From contig JAJTCL010000216.1 in the NCBI GenBank assembly GCA_021323255.1, positions 1 through 6,718 on the forward strand: a stretch of DNA of 6,718 nucleotides, written 5' to 3'. The DNA comes from Propionibacteriaceae bacterium (lineage in GTDB: Bacteria; Actinomycetota; Actinomycetes; Propionibacteriales; Propionibacteriaceae). Shown here piece after piece: positions 1 through 6,476 of this stretch (position 1 is its first letter; each line of letters begins with the position of its first letter). The position numbers and the translations under genes were made by a program. The notes below the pieces were generated by a model. That model made no database searches and was not told where the DNA came from. It saw only the letters and a program-made list of their open reading frames with translations.

Positions 1-234
1 CTGGACGACGGCGAGCTGCTGGCCTCACGGCTGGTTCCGCCGCTGACGACGATCGAGCGCCCCGACCGGGCCATGGCCGAGCAGGCCGTGACCGTGCTGT
101 TGCAGCGTCTGGATGACGATACCGGTGGATCGAATCCGCAGTTCTGGTTCAGCAGCCAGGCTGCCAGCGGTGACTCGGTCGCCCATCCGCGCCGGCTGCA
201 AGGCCGTCCCTGTCGCCCAGCCGATAAGCGGTGA
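1..234 (+). CDS. LacI-family transcriptional regulator, C-terminal end (partial)
   Basis: The frame is open from base 1 and ends at TGA 232-234, giving the last 77 residues. The stretch LASRLVPPLTTIERPDRAMAEQ, followed by AVTVLLQRL and then GDSVAHP, follows the usual end of LacI/GalR-type effector-binding domains: PPLTT-I/V-x-x-P, a helix with A-V-x-x-L-L, and a final R-x-S-x-A-like strand. The DNA-binding helix-turn-helix would lie to the left of the window and is not seen. The last 20 or so residues after GDSVA are Arg/Pro-rich and extend past where many relatives stop. The gene converges on the GH32 fructosidase gene and its last 86 nt overlap it. LacI regulators beside GH32 genes often repress sucrose or fructan utilisation, so that role is inferred from context. 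Family assignment is fairly secure; the ligand is unknown. Confidence 0.75.
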   Translation: MDDGELLASRLVPPLTTIERPDRAMAEQAVTVLLQRLDDDTGGSNPQFWFSSQAASGDSVAHPRRLQGRPCRPADKR

Positions 235-1456
235 CCCGAGCGCCCTCTACGACCCAGCTGCTGTTTGCACTTGGATAGGCGCGCGTGGTGTGGCTGGCTC
301 CCTTGTGAAAGGTCTCCACCATGCTGCCGTCGACCAGAATTCTGGCCGGCTCCGTTGGTGTGCCCTCCGCCGACGACACCAGCACATCGACACCGTCATC
401 AGTGAGCCGCAGGGCAACCGGCCCGCCGGCGAGGAGTTCGAAGGCGTCAGCCCGGAAGGGTTGGCCCGGCTGAAGTGCCAGGCGTTCCAGGCGCAACGCG
501 GTGAGCTCTGGCGCTGGGCGCATACCGAGGACGCCGTCGCGCAGGTAGAGCTCACGCGGAAAGGTCAGTACGCCGGCCCAGCCGGCCACAGCGACTTGCC
601 CCACGCTGCGCCCGAGTTCCCAAGCCCAACCCCAGAGCAAGGCACGGTTCGGTTCGACCAGGACCTGCGGAGCGTAGAAAGCCGGTCCATCGTCAACCAC
701 ACCTCCCGACGCTGCCTTGAACACCCATCCCTGATGGTGGGGAACCAGGTCGCCGAGCAGGTAGCGCACTCCGGCCAGTCGGTGGACCGTGTCATCCAGG
801 AGCCACAGCGAAAGCAGCAACACCCACTGGCCATCGATCTGCACCAGATTCGGGCATTCCCAAATGTTGGCTGCGGCAACCTCTGCGGCGACGGGGTCGT
901 CGGCCGTCAGCAGGGTGCCCAGCTCGATCCAGTGCTTCAGATCGTCACAGCTATAGAGCAGCACTCGAGCCGGTTCCAACGGGTCTCCCGCTCCTTGTAT
1001 CGCATAGCGGCGGCCCTCATGGACAAAGATGAACGGATCCCGGACTTCCTGCATCCCGGAGGTTCTCGTGAGGCCCAACACCGGCGAGACATCTTGTTCC
1101 CACCGCATCAGTGACCGATCGGATCGCGCCACAGCTACCACCGCGTTCCGGGCGTGATCCGGATTCGCCGTATAGACAGCCGTGGGCACGCCGGCATCGT
1201 CGATGACGCAGCCGCTCCAGCAGCCGCCGCCGTCGATGAGTCCAGCCCTCGGCGCGAGTGCGACCGGGTGCTCGTGCCAGTGGATCAGATCAGGGGAGCT
1301 GACATGGCCCCAGCAGATCGCGTCGTGCACCGGCGACACCGGGTTGTACTGAAAGAAGACGTGGTAGCGGCCGTCGATCCGGCACACGCCATTAGGATCG
1401 TTCAGCCAGCCTTGTAGTGGCCGGATGTGCAAGGTGGGGAAGCTGGGATCAGCCAC
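149..1456 (-). CDS. GH32 beta-fructosidase (sucrose / sucrose-6-phosphate hydrolase type)
   Basis: This is a complete 435-residue glycoside hydrolase family 32 enzyme, which hydrolyses beta-fructofuranosidic bonds in substrates such as sucrose, sucrose-6-phosphate or fructo-oligosaccharides. The three GH32 catalytic motifs are visible: WLNDPNG at 17-23 with nucleophile D20, RDP at 139-141 with transition-state stabiliser D140, and ECP at 200-202 with acid/base E200. CWSG near 79-82 corresponds to the family's FSGS block. The five-bladed propeller is followed from about residue 310 by the C-terminal beta-sandwich, with the typical ILVDGSMVETF strand near 373-383. There is no signal peptide, so the enzyme should be cytoplasmic. 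The start is GTG at 1456; an in-frame TGA lies upstream at 1490-1492 with no better start between. AGGTAG, 11 nt upstream, is a weak ribosome site. The 3' end overlaps the convergent LacI-type gene, its likely regulator. Exact substrate cannot be read from the sequence. Confidence 0.93.
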   Translation of the reverse strand: MADPSFPTLHIRPLQGWLNDPNGVCRIDGRYHVFFQYNPVSPVHDAICWGHVSSPDLIHWHEHPVALAPRAGLIDGGGCWSGCVIDDAGVPTAVYTANPDHARNAVVAVARSDRSLMRWEQDVSPVLGLTRTSGMQEVRDPFIFVHEGRRYAIQGAGDPLEPARVLLYSCDDLKHWIELGTLLTADDPVAAEVAAANIWECPNLVQIDGQWVLLLSLWLLDDTVHRLAGVRYLLGDLVPHHQGWVFKAASGGVVDDGPAFYAPQVLVEPNRALLWGWAWELGRSVGQVAVAGWAGVLTFPRELYLRDGVLGMRPAPELTALRLERLALQPGQPFRADAFELLAGGPVALRLTDDGVDVLVSSAEGTPTEPARILVDGSMVETFHKGASHTTRAYPSANSSWVVEGARVTAYRLGDRDGLAAGADGRPSHRWQPGC

Positions 1457-1479
1457 GGTGCGAAACGCTACCTGGTTCT

Positions 1480-1506
1480 CCGCCCTCGCTCAGACTCGCT
1501 CGGCGG
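1480..1506. repeat. Short hairpin enclosing a 7-bp direct repeat
   Basis: CCGCC (1480-1484) and GGCGG (1502-1506) can pair. Between them lie two copies of CTCGCTC (1485-1491 and 1495-1501) separated by AGA. The element sits in the 79-nt gap between the divergent GH32 and purD genes, so it could be an operator, a leader structure or a copy of a dispersed palindromic repeat. Function is unknown. Confidence 0.4.
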
Positions 1507-1517
1507 GCCTGGACGCT

Positions 1518-1535
1518 TAGGTAGGCTCTTGACAC
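1518..1535 (+). promoter_or_regulatory. Possible purD -10 element / ribosome-binding region
   Basis: TAGGCT at 1522-1527 fits the actinobacterial TANNNT -10 pattern. Six bases later is an A at 1534, so transcription could begin about 2 nt before the GTG start, giving a nearly leaderless message. No good -35 is seen at the expected distance. The same bases contain AGGTAGG (1519-1525), which could instead act as a Shine-Dalgarno site about 10 nt before GTG 1536. The two readings compete and cannot be separated by eye. Confidence 0.3.
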
Positions 1536-2792
1536 GTGGTGGGTCCACTGCGGGTGTTGGTGATCGGCTCTGGCGGGCGCGATACTTTGGCGCTTAGCCG
1601 CGACCCTGCCGTGGCCGAGCTTCACACCGCGCCGGGGAACCCGGGCACTGCTGCCCTGGGCACCAATCATGGCGTCGATCCGCTTGAGGGTCGTGCCGTC
1701 GCAAAGTTGGCAACCCGGCTGGGAGCCAGCCTGGTGGTCGTCGGGCCCGAGGCGCCGCTAGTGGCGGGTGTGGCCGATGCCGTACGCCAAGCGGGAATCG
1801 CCTGCTTCGGCCCCTCTGCGGCCGCCGCGCGGCTGGAAGGTAGCAAAGCATTCGCCAAGCAGGTGATGGCGGCCGCCGGGGTGCCCACCGCTCGCTCCCG
1901 AGACTGTGTGACGCGCCATCAGCTGGATCAGGCGCTCGATGAGTTCGGGCCGCCCTATGTGGTCAAGGACGATGGCTTGGCAGCTGGCAAGGGCGTTGTG
2001 GTGACCAGTGATCGGCAGGTCGCTGTTGATCATGGAATGCGTTGTGGACGGGTGGTGATCGAGGAGTTCCTCGATGGGCCGGAGGTGAGCCTGTTCGCCG
2101 TTACCGACGGCCGCACCGTACGGCCCCTGCAGCCCGCGCAGGACTTCAAGCGTGTCGGGGATGGGGACACCGGGCCCAACACTGGCGGCATGGGCGCCTA
2201 TACGCCGCTGCCGTGGGCGCCGGATGATCTTGTCGAAGAGGTCCACCACACAGTGCTGCGGCCGACCGTGGAGGAAATGGCCCGCCGCGGCACTCCGTTC
2301 AGCGGATTGTTGTACGCCGGCTTGGCACTGACAGCTCGCGGCGTTCGGGTGATCGAGTTCAACGCACGGTTCGGCGACCCTGAGACCCAACCGTTGCTGG
2401 CCCGCCTGGCAACGCCGCTCGGTGGACTCCTCTACGCTGCGGCTACCGGTGATCTTGCTGCGTATTCGGAACTGGAGTGGAGCAGGAGCGCCGCGGTGGC
2501 TGTCGTCCTCGCCGCTGCTGGTTATCCGAGCACCCCGGTAGCTGGTGGCGTGATCACTGGTGTCGATGCGGCATCAAAAAACGGCAGTGCGGTCATCCAC
2601 GCCGGGACCGCACTCGATCAGCAGGGCAATCTGATCAGTGCCGGGGGCCGGGTGCTTGCGGTGGTCGGGCTCGGCGAGGATATCGAAGCGGCTCGCAGCA
2701 GGGCGTATGAGTCGATCGCGGAGATTCAGCTCGATGGGTCCTTCTACCGCCACGACATCGCGGCGACGGCAGCGCGCTTGGCGGTGAGCTGA
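1536..2792 (+). CDS. purD: Phosphoribosylamine--glycine ligase (GAR synthetase)
   Basis: PurD is the ATP-grasp enzyme that joins phosphoribosylamine and glycine in the second step of de novo purine synthesis, in the cytoplasm. The 418-residue length is normal. Family blocks in order are VLVIGSGGR (7-15), APGNPGTA (32-39), VVGPEAPLVAGVADA (68-82), FGPSAAAARLEGSKAFAK (91-108), the ATP-grasp stretch VVKDDGLAAGKGVVV (142-156), EEFLDGPEVSLF (176-187), PAQDFKR and NTGGMGAY (200-222), SGLLYAGL (256-263), and the metal-binding block FNARFGDPETQ (275-285). One oddity is that the near-invariant GGREHAL loop reads GGRDTLAL and is about three residues shorter before SRDPAV. GTG 1536 is chosen as start; GTG 1539 is an equally possible neighbour, since most homologues begin at the residue before VLVIGSG. 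purB follows 3 nt after the stop, so the two are almost certainly co-transcribed. Confidence 0.96.
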   Translation: MVGPLRVLVIGSGGRDTLALSRDPAVAELHTAPGNPGTAALGTNHGVDPLEGRAVAKLATRLGASLVVVGPEAPLVAGVADAVRQAGIACFGPSAAAARLEGSKAFAKQVMAAAGVPTARSRDCVTRHQLDQALDEFGPPYVVKDDGLAAGKGVVVTSDRQVAVDHGMRCGRVVIEEFLDGPEVSLFAVTDGRTVRPLQPAQDFKRVGDGDTGPNTGGMGAYTPLPWAPDDLVEEVHHTVLRPTVEEMARRGTPFSGLLYAGLALTARGVRVIEFNARFGDPETQPLLARLATPLGGLLYAAATGDLAAYSELEWSRSAAVAVVLAAAGYPSTPVAGGVITGVDAASKNGSAVIHAGTALDQQGNLISAGGRVLAVVGLGEDIEAARSRAYESIAEIQLDGSFYRHDIAATAARLAVS

Positions 2793-2795
2793 GAA

Positions 2796-4229
2796 GTGTG
2801 GATCGGCAACGTCCTGGCCAACCGCTACGCCTCCGCGGCGATGCGGGAGGTCTGGTCCGCCGAAAACAAGATCATCTCCGAACGCCGGCTCTGGCTCGCG
2901 GTGCTCGCCGCCCAACATGATCTTGGTGTGGACTTCGGAGGCGATGACCCAACGGTGGTGATCAAGGCCTACCAGGGCGTGGTTGAGCAGGTTGACCTGA
3001 CGAGCATCGCCGAACGGGAAAAGATCACCCGGCACGACGTGAAGGCGCGGATCGAGGAGTTCAATGCGCTGGCCGGTTACCAGCACGTACACAAGGGAAT
3101 GACATCGCGCGATCTGACCGAGAATGTGGAGCAGCTGCAGATCGCTTCCTCGCTCAAGATCATCCGTGACCGGGTAGTGGCAACACTGGCAAGGCTCGCC
3201 GAGCTGGCTACCGAGTACGCAACCCAGCCGATGGCTGGGCGTACTCATAACGTCGCGGCACAGATCACGACCCTGGGGAAGCGCTTCGCCACCACGGCTA
3301 ACGAGCTACTGCTGGCGTACGAAGGGATGGCGGAGCTACTCGGTCGCTATCCGTTACGCGGCATCAAGGGGCCGGTCGGGACAAGTCAGGACATGCTCGA
3401 CCTATTGGACGGCGACCAGGACCGGCTGCAGGTGCTTGACCAGCGAGTTGCTGATCACCTGGGCTTCGCGCACGTCTTGGTGAGCACTGGTCAGGTGTAC
3501 CCACGCTCGCTGGACTTTGAGGTGATCAGCGCGCTGGTCCAGGTCGCGGCGGCGCCCTCGAATCTGGCAACCTCTATCCGGCTGATGGCGGGGCATGAGC
3601 TCGTCACCGAGGGCTTCCAGGCCGGCCAAGTGGGGTCGAGTGCCATGCCGCACAAGATGAACACCCGTTCCTGCGAGCGAGTCAACGGACTGGCAGTGAT
3701 CCTCAGGGGTTACCTCTCGATGATCGGCGAGCTCGCAGGTGATCAATGGAACGAAGGTGACGTGTCCTGCTCGGTGGTCCGCCGAGTGGCACTTCCCGAC
3801 GCATTCTTCGCCGTCGACGGCCTGTTCGAGACGTTTCTCAGCGTGCTCCAGGATTTCGGCGCTTTCCCGGCGGTGATCAACGCAGAGCTGCAGCGTTACC
3901 TACCGTTCCTGGCTACCAGCAAAGTGCTGATCGCGGCGCTGCGGCACGGAGCGGGCCGGGAGACCGCACATGAGGCAATCAAAGAACATGCCGTCGCGGT
4001 CGCGCTGCAGATGCGCGAGACGGGACAGGGCGACAATGATCTACTTCATCGTTTGGCAGCCGATCCACGGCTTGGGGTGACTCGCACCGAGCTCGACGCG
4101 GCAATTGCCAACCCGATGGAACTTGCCGGCACTGCAGGACGGCAGGTGACCACCTTGGTTACGCGCATCGAAGAGATCGCCGCGGCTCATCCCGAAGCCG
4201 CCGCATATGTGCACGGGCCCGTTCTGTAG
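2796..4229 (+). CDS. purB: Adenylosuccinate lyase
   Basis: PurB, a homotetrameric member of the fumarase/aspartase superfamily, removes fumarate from SAICAR and from adenylosuccinate, so it acts twice in purine synthesis. The 477-residue protein reads like the actinobacterial form. It has NVLANRYAS at the N-terminus, HVHKGMTSRDLTENVEQLQ (97-115) with an active-site His in VHKGMTS, GRTHNVAAQ (148-156) with the second catalytic His at 151, and the superfamily signature GSSAMPHKMN (280-289), which carries the catalytic serine on the mobile loop, followed by TRSCERVNGL. QWNEGDVSCSVVRRVALPD (317-335) is also typical. The start GTG at 2796 is three bases after the purD stop. GGTGAG in the end of purD, about 7 nt upstream, is the probable ribosome site, suggesting translational coupling. 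All key motifs are intact. An inverted repeat and a strong hairpin follow the stop. Confidence 0.97.
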   Translation: MWIGNVLANRYASAAMREVWSAENKIISERRLWLAVLAAQHDLGVDFGGDDPTVVIKAYQGVVEQVDLTSIAEREKITRHDVKARIEEFNALAGYQHVHKGMTSRDLTENVEQLQIASSLKIIRDRVVATLARLAELATEYATQPMAGRTHNVAAQITTLGKRFATTANELLLAYEGMAELLGRYPLRGIKGPVGTSQDMLDLLDGDQDRLQVLDQRVADHLGFAHVLVSTGQVYPRSLDFEVISALVQVAAAPSNLATSIRLMAGHELVTEGFQAGQVGSSAMPHKMNTRSCERVNGLAVILRGYLSMIGELAGDQWNEGDVSCSVVRRVALPDAFFAVDGLFETFLSVLQDFGAFPAVINAELQRYLPFLATSKVLIAALRHGAGRETAHEAIKEHAVAVALQMRETGQGDNDLLHRLAADPRLGVTRTELDAAIANPMELAGTAGRQVTTLVTRIEEIAAAHPEAAAYVHGPVL

Positions 4230-4235
4230 GAAAGT

Positions 4236-4319
4236 GCAGAATCACCCCCCAGAGCAACACGATGATGATCCGCTGAGCGTGAAGCCGACTCATACGGGCT
4301 CGCTCGGGGGCGATTCTGC
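4236..4319. repeat. Long imperfect inverted repeat after purB
   Basis: GCAGAATC (4236-4243) pairs exactly with GATTCTGC (4312-4319). After one A/C mismatch, CCCCC (4245-4249) pairs with GGGGG (4306-4310). After a 2-nt bulge, GAGC (4252-4255) can pair with GCTC (4302-4305). The arms total 17 bp around an apical region of 46 nt. The structure starts 6 nt after the purB stop, so it would form in the purB mRNA 3' untranslated region, or in any RNA read from the other strand. It could stabilise the message, be a small structured RNA, or be a relic of a mobile repeat; the sequence does not decide. Confidence 0.55.
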
Positions 4320-4342
4320 GAAACGTGCGACGGCCTGCATGT

Positions 4343-4379
4343 CGAAGGCCCCTCAGTCGAGGTGACTGAGGGGCCTTCG
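4343..4379. terminator. Bidirectional hairpin terminator between purB and the PspC gene
   Basis: A perfect 16-bp stem is formed by 4343-4358 and 4364-4379, with core AAGGCCCCTCAGTC and its complement, around a 5-nt GAGGT loop. No U-tract follows on either strand. This matches the I-shaped, U-less terminators common in high-GC actinobacteria. It lies 113 nt past the purB stop and 9 nt beyond the end of the converging PspC-domain gene, so it can serve both. Confidence 0.88.
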
Positions 4380-4388
4380 GGGTGGGGA

Positions 4389-4580
4389 TCAGGCGACGGT
4401 TGTGGCCTCGTCCGGCATGAGCAGCCAGGCGACGAGATAGATCAAGATCTGCGGGCCGGGGAGGAAGAGGCTGGCCACGAAGAGGATGCGGACGATGGTG
4501 GGATCGAGATTGAATCGGCGAGCGATTCCTGAGCACACGCCCGCGATCATCCGGTCGTCACGGGGGCGGTAGAGCGTCAT
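4389..4580 (-). CDS. Small PspC-domain membrane protein
   Basis: This 63-residue protein consists almost only of a PspC domain. Residues 12-27 (IAGVCSGIARRFNLDP) match the domain's G-V-C-x-G-I-A...D-P amphipathic start. Residues 28-57 (TIVRILFVASL through LIYLVAWLLMP) form a hydrophobic segment, perhaps a hairpin broken by PGP, ending in the characteristic YLxAWLxMP. PspC domains were first described in the phage-shock membrane-stress response; stand-alone short versions are widespread in actinobacteria and their exact role is unclear. The ATG at 4580 is preceded by a good ribosome site, GGAAGGA, ending 9 nt upstream. The gene converges on purB, sharing the hairpin terminator, and diverges from the ABC-transporter operon. 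No pspA, pspB or two-component genes are visible in the window. Confidence 0.9.
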   Translation of the reverse strand: MTLYRPRDDRMIAGVCSGIARRFNLDPTIVRILFVASLFLPGPQILIYLVAWLLMPDEATTVA

Positions 4581-4680
4581 GTCGAGTTGTCCTTCCTGGA
4601 CTCTTAGAAGTTTGGCTATCTCTACTCTGCGGCATCAATTCACTGCCAACGGCCAGATTGCTGGCTTGGTCCGGGTACTC

Positions 4681-4709
4681 CTCAGGGCACAGGACATGGC
4701 TTCCCTGAG
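4681..4709. promoter_or_regulatory. 7-bp dyad in the divergent intergenic region
   Basis: CTCAGGG (4681-4687) and CCCTGAG (4703-4709) are perfect inverted copies separated by 15 nt. They lie between the divergent PspC and ABC-ATPase genes. Centre-to-centre spacing of about 22 nt (two helical turns) would suit a dimeric regulator, but the element could also be a chance hairpin. No regulator can be named. Confidence 0.3.
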
Positions 4710-4732
4710 AGATTGCCGTCCTTTACCAAAGG

Positions 4733-4777
4733 TTGACCTGCGACACATGGGCACCGGTAAGCAGCACTCGCTGAGGA
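4733..4777 (+). promoter_or_regulatory. Tentative promoter and ribosome site of the ABC-transporter operon
   Basis: TTGACC (4733-4738) resembles a -35 box. About 17-19 nt later the GGTAAGCA stretch (4756-4763) is a poor -10 candidate without the usual final T. GAGGA (4773-4777), 10 nt before ATG 4788, is a reasonable ribosome site and supports that start codon. The promoter call is weak; the ribosome site is more credible. Confidence 0.35.
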
Positions 4778-4787
4778 CTGAGACACT

Positions 4788-6476
4788 ATGCCGGTGGACC
4801 GGCCTCGTCGGGCGCTCCTCGAGGAGCCAGACAACGTTGAGTCGTATGTCGCCAAACGGTCTCTCGGCTTCACTCAAGCTGACAGCGGGGACCTCATTAC
4901 GGTGCGTCCGGCGCGCGCCGCCCAAGCACCTGAGCAAACTGCTGTCGGAACTCAGACCCCGACCGCGGACCGTGATCAGCTAGGTTTCTCCGACTCACCG
5001 AGTCCGCGCCGAGCCGCCACCGCTGAACCCTTGCGTCCGGACTTCGACGAGGGGCAGCCACCTCTAACAGCGCCGTCGGCTCCCGGCCGGCGAGCCATTG
5101 TTGATCTTGAGCCCTACCAACCCAGCCAGCCCGTTCTGCCGACACAGCCGGCCGCGTCTCTGGTAGTGGAGCAGAGCGCTGCAGAGAATCCCCAGCCTCG
5201 ACGCAGTGCCCCCTCGCCACCTCTTGAGCGGGCGGTCGAGCCGCCGACGATCACTGCGCCTGAGGTCGCACCCCGTGACCCGATCTTGGTCCCGGCGCAC
5301 GCGACCATATCGGCACCGGCGCCCATTGCACCGCCAGCCGGTACCCGACAGACGGAGCTGTACCGGCCCGCCCCGCTTACTGATCGTCCAACCACGCGGC
5401 TGCCCCCAACCCCGGCAGCAACTCGACCGATGCCCCAAACCAGGCGGGTGGAACCGGTTCGGGCGCCCGCAGCAGACCGTACGGCGACGACCCTCCGAGC
5501 AGGGTCGGGACCAGCCGTCCCGCACGTTGCCGCACCTGTCGTACGCCGGGGCAAGCCGTTCCGGTGGACCGTGCACCATGAGGTGCCGCCGATCGTCATC
5601 GATCGGTTGATCAAGAGCTATAACGGCACCCTCGCCGTACACAATCTCAGCTTTGTTGTGGAGCCGGGAGGTGTCACCGGCTTCCTCGGCCCCAATGGCG
5701 CCGGGAAAACAACCACGATGCGGATTCTCGTCGGCTTGGTCACTCCGACAACCGGTACGGCGACGTTCGGTGACCTGGCCTACGCCGACCTGCCACATCC
5801 TCAGCGAACGGTCGGGTGCGTGCTCGACGCGCGCTTCCACCCCGGTCGGAGCGGCCGGAACCACCTTCGAGTGCTCGCGCCCACGGCCGGTGCGAGTGAT
5901 CGCCGGGTCGACGAGCTGCTCGGTGAGGTCGACCTGGGCGAGGTGGCGCGGCAGCCGGTCGGCGAATATTCAACGGGAATGCAGCAGCGCCTGGCGCTGG
6001 CTGCCGCGATGCTCGGCAATCCCGACTACCTGATCTTGGATGAACCGGCGAATGGCCTTGATCCTGAAGGCATCCGGTGGCTGCGCACTTTCCTGCGCGA
6101 CTTCGCGGCAACCGGCCGGGCAGTTTTGGTGTCCTCCCATTTGCTGAACGAGGTGGAGGCCACCGCCGACGACATTGTGGTGATCAACCGAGGCCGGCTG
6201 CTGGCGCAGATGCCGATGTCGGAGCTCAACCTGGGTGAAAGCGTTACCCGCGCACGGGTGTCAGATCTGGAAGCAGCGATGCATACGCTGGCGGCCATCG
6301 GCGCCGACGTGGAAACCACGGTGGACGAGCGGGGCCGCTATCTGCGCATTCGCAGCCACGATGTGGGACAGGTTGGCTCGGCGCTGTTCAGCGCCGGCAT
6401 TGCGGTGGATGAGTTGATCACCGAGCGGCGCGATCTCGAGCAGGAGTTCTTCTCCATGCTCGAAGGTTATGGATGA
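4788..6476 (+). CDS. ABC-2-type transporter ATPase with long proline-rich N-terminal extension
   Basis: The 562-residue protein has two parts. Residues 1 to about 265 are rich in Pro, Ala, Arg and Thr, contain no Cys and only one Trp (260), and show no hydrophobic segment, so they are probably disordered and cytoplasmic. From about 268 a normal ABC ATPase domain follows: Walker A GPNGAGKTT (301-309), signature YSTGMQQRL (394-402), Walker B YLILDEP (414-420) with catalytic E419, D-loop GLDPEG, and switch H451 in SSHLLNEVE. The Q-loop region reads GCVLDARFHPGRS, with no glutamine, as in many actinobacterial drug/export-type ATPases. A C-terminal accessory region (about 485-562) follows. The nucleotide-binding subunit energises the permease encoded next, whose ATG overlaps this stop (ATGA). 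Start ATG 4788 has a fair ribosome site; in-frame GTG codons at 5571 and 5583 could give an ATPase of conventional size. Substrate is unknown. Confidence 0.9.
   Translation: MPVDRPRRALLEEPDNVESYVAKRSLGFTQADSGDLITVRPARAAQAPEQTAVGTQTPTADRDQLGFSDSPSPRRAATAEPLRPDFDEGQPPLTAPSAPGRRAIVDLEPYQPSQPVLPTQPAASLVVEQSAAENPQPRRSAPSPPLERAVEPPTITAPEVAPRDPILVPAHATISAPAPIAPPAGTRQTELYRPAPLTDRPTTRLPPTPAATRPMPQTRRVEPVRAPAADRTATTLRAGSGPAVPHVAAPVVRRGKPFRWTVHHEVPPIVIDRLIKSYNGTLAVHNLSFVVEPGGVTGFLGPNGAGKTTTMRILVGLVTPTTGTATFGDLAYADLPHPQRTVGCVLDARFHPGRSGRNHLRVLAPTAGASDRRVDELLGEVDLGEVARQPVGEYSTGMQQRLALAAAMLGNPDYLILDEPANGLDPEGIRWLRTFLRDFAATGRAVLVSSHLLNEVEATADDIVVINRGRLLAQMPMSELNLGESVTRARVSDLEAAMHTLAAIGADVETTVDERGRYLRIRSHDVGQVGSALFSAGIAVDELITERRDLEQEFFSMLEGYG

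Noticed and set aside
113..1114. Long plus-strand open frame of 333 codons
   Set aside because: It lies antisense to the GH32 gene, whose catalytic motifs are all intact, and its translation resembles no known family. It is a high-GC shadow frame.
1457..1472. Possible LacI-type operator around GCGAAACGCTACC before the GH32 start
   Set aside because: It has a central CG but only about half of the symmetric positions match, so it is not a convincing palindrome.
1529..1534. Perfect TTGACA hexamer just before the purD start
   Set aside because: A -35 here would place the -10 near 1552 inside purD, where no TANNNT sequence occurs, and the transcript would lack the first PurD block.
1758..2390. 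Minus-strand frame of 210 codons inside purD
   Set aside because: It is a shadow of purD, which is full length with its ATP-grasp motifs present.
4579..4983. Plus-strand open frame across the intergenic region
   Set aside because: It has no ribosome site, has a mixed composition unlike a protein family, and overlaps both the PspC start and the ATPase start.
5064..5864. Minus-strand open frame of 266 codons opposite the proline-rich region
   Set aside because: It has scattered Cys, Trp and Arg-rich runs with no domain, and runs into the complement of the conserved Walker A region. The plus frame is contiguous with the ATPase.
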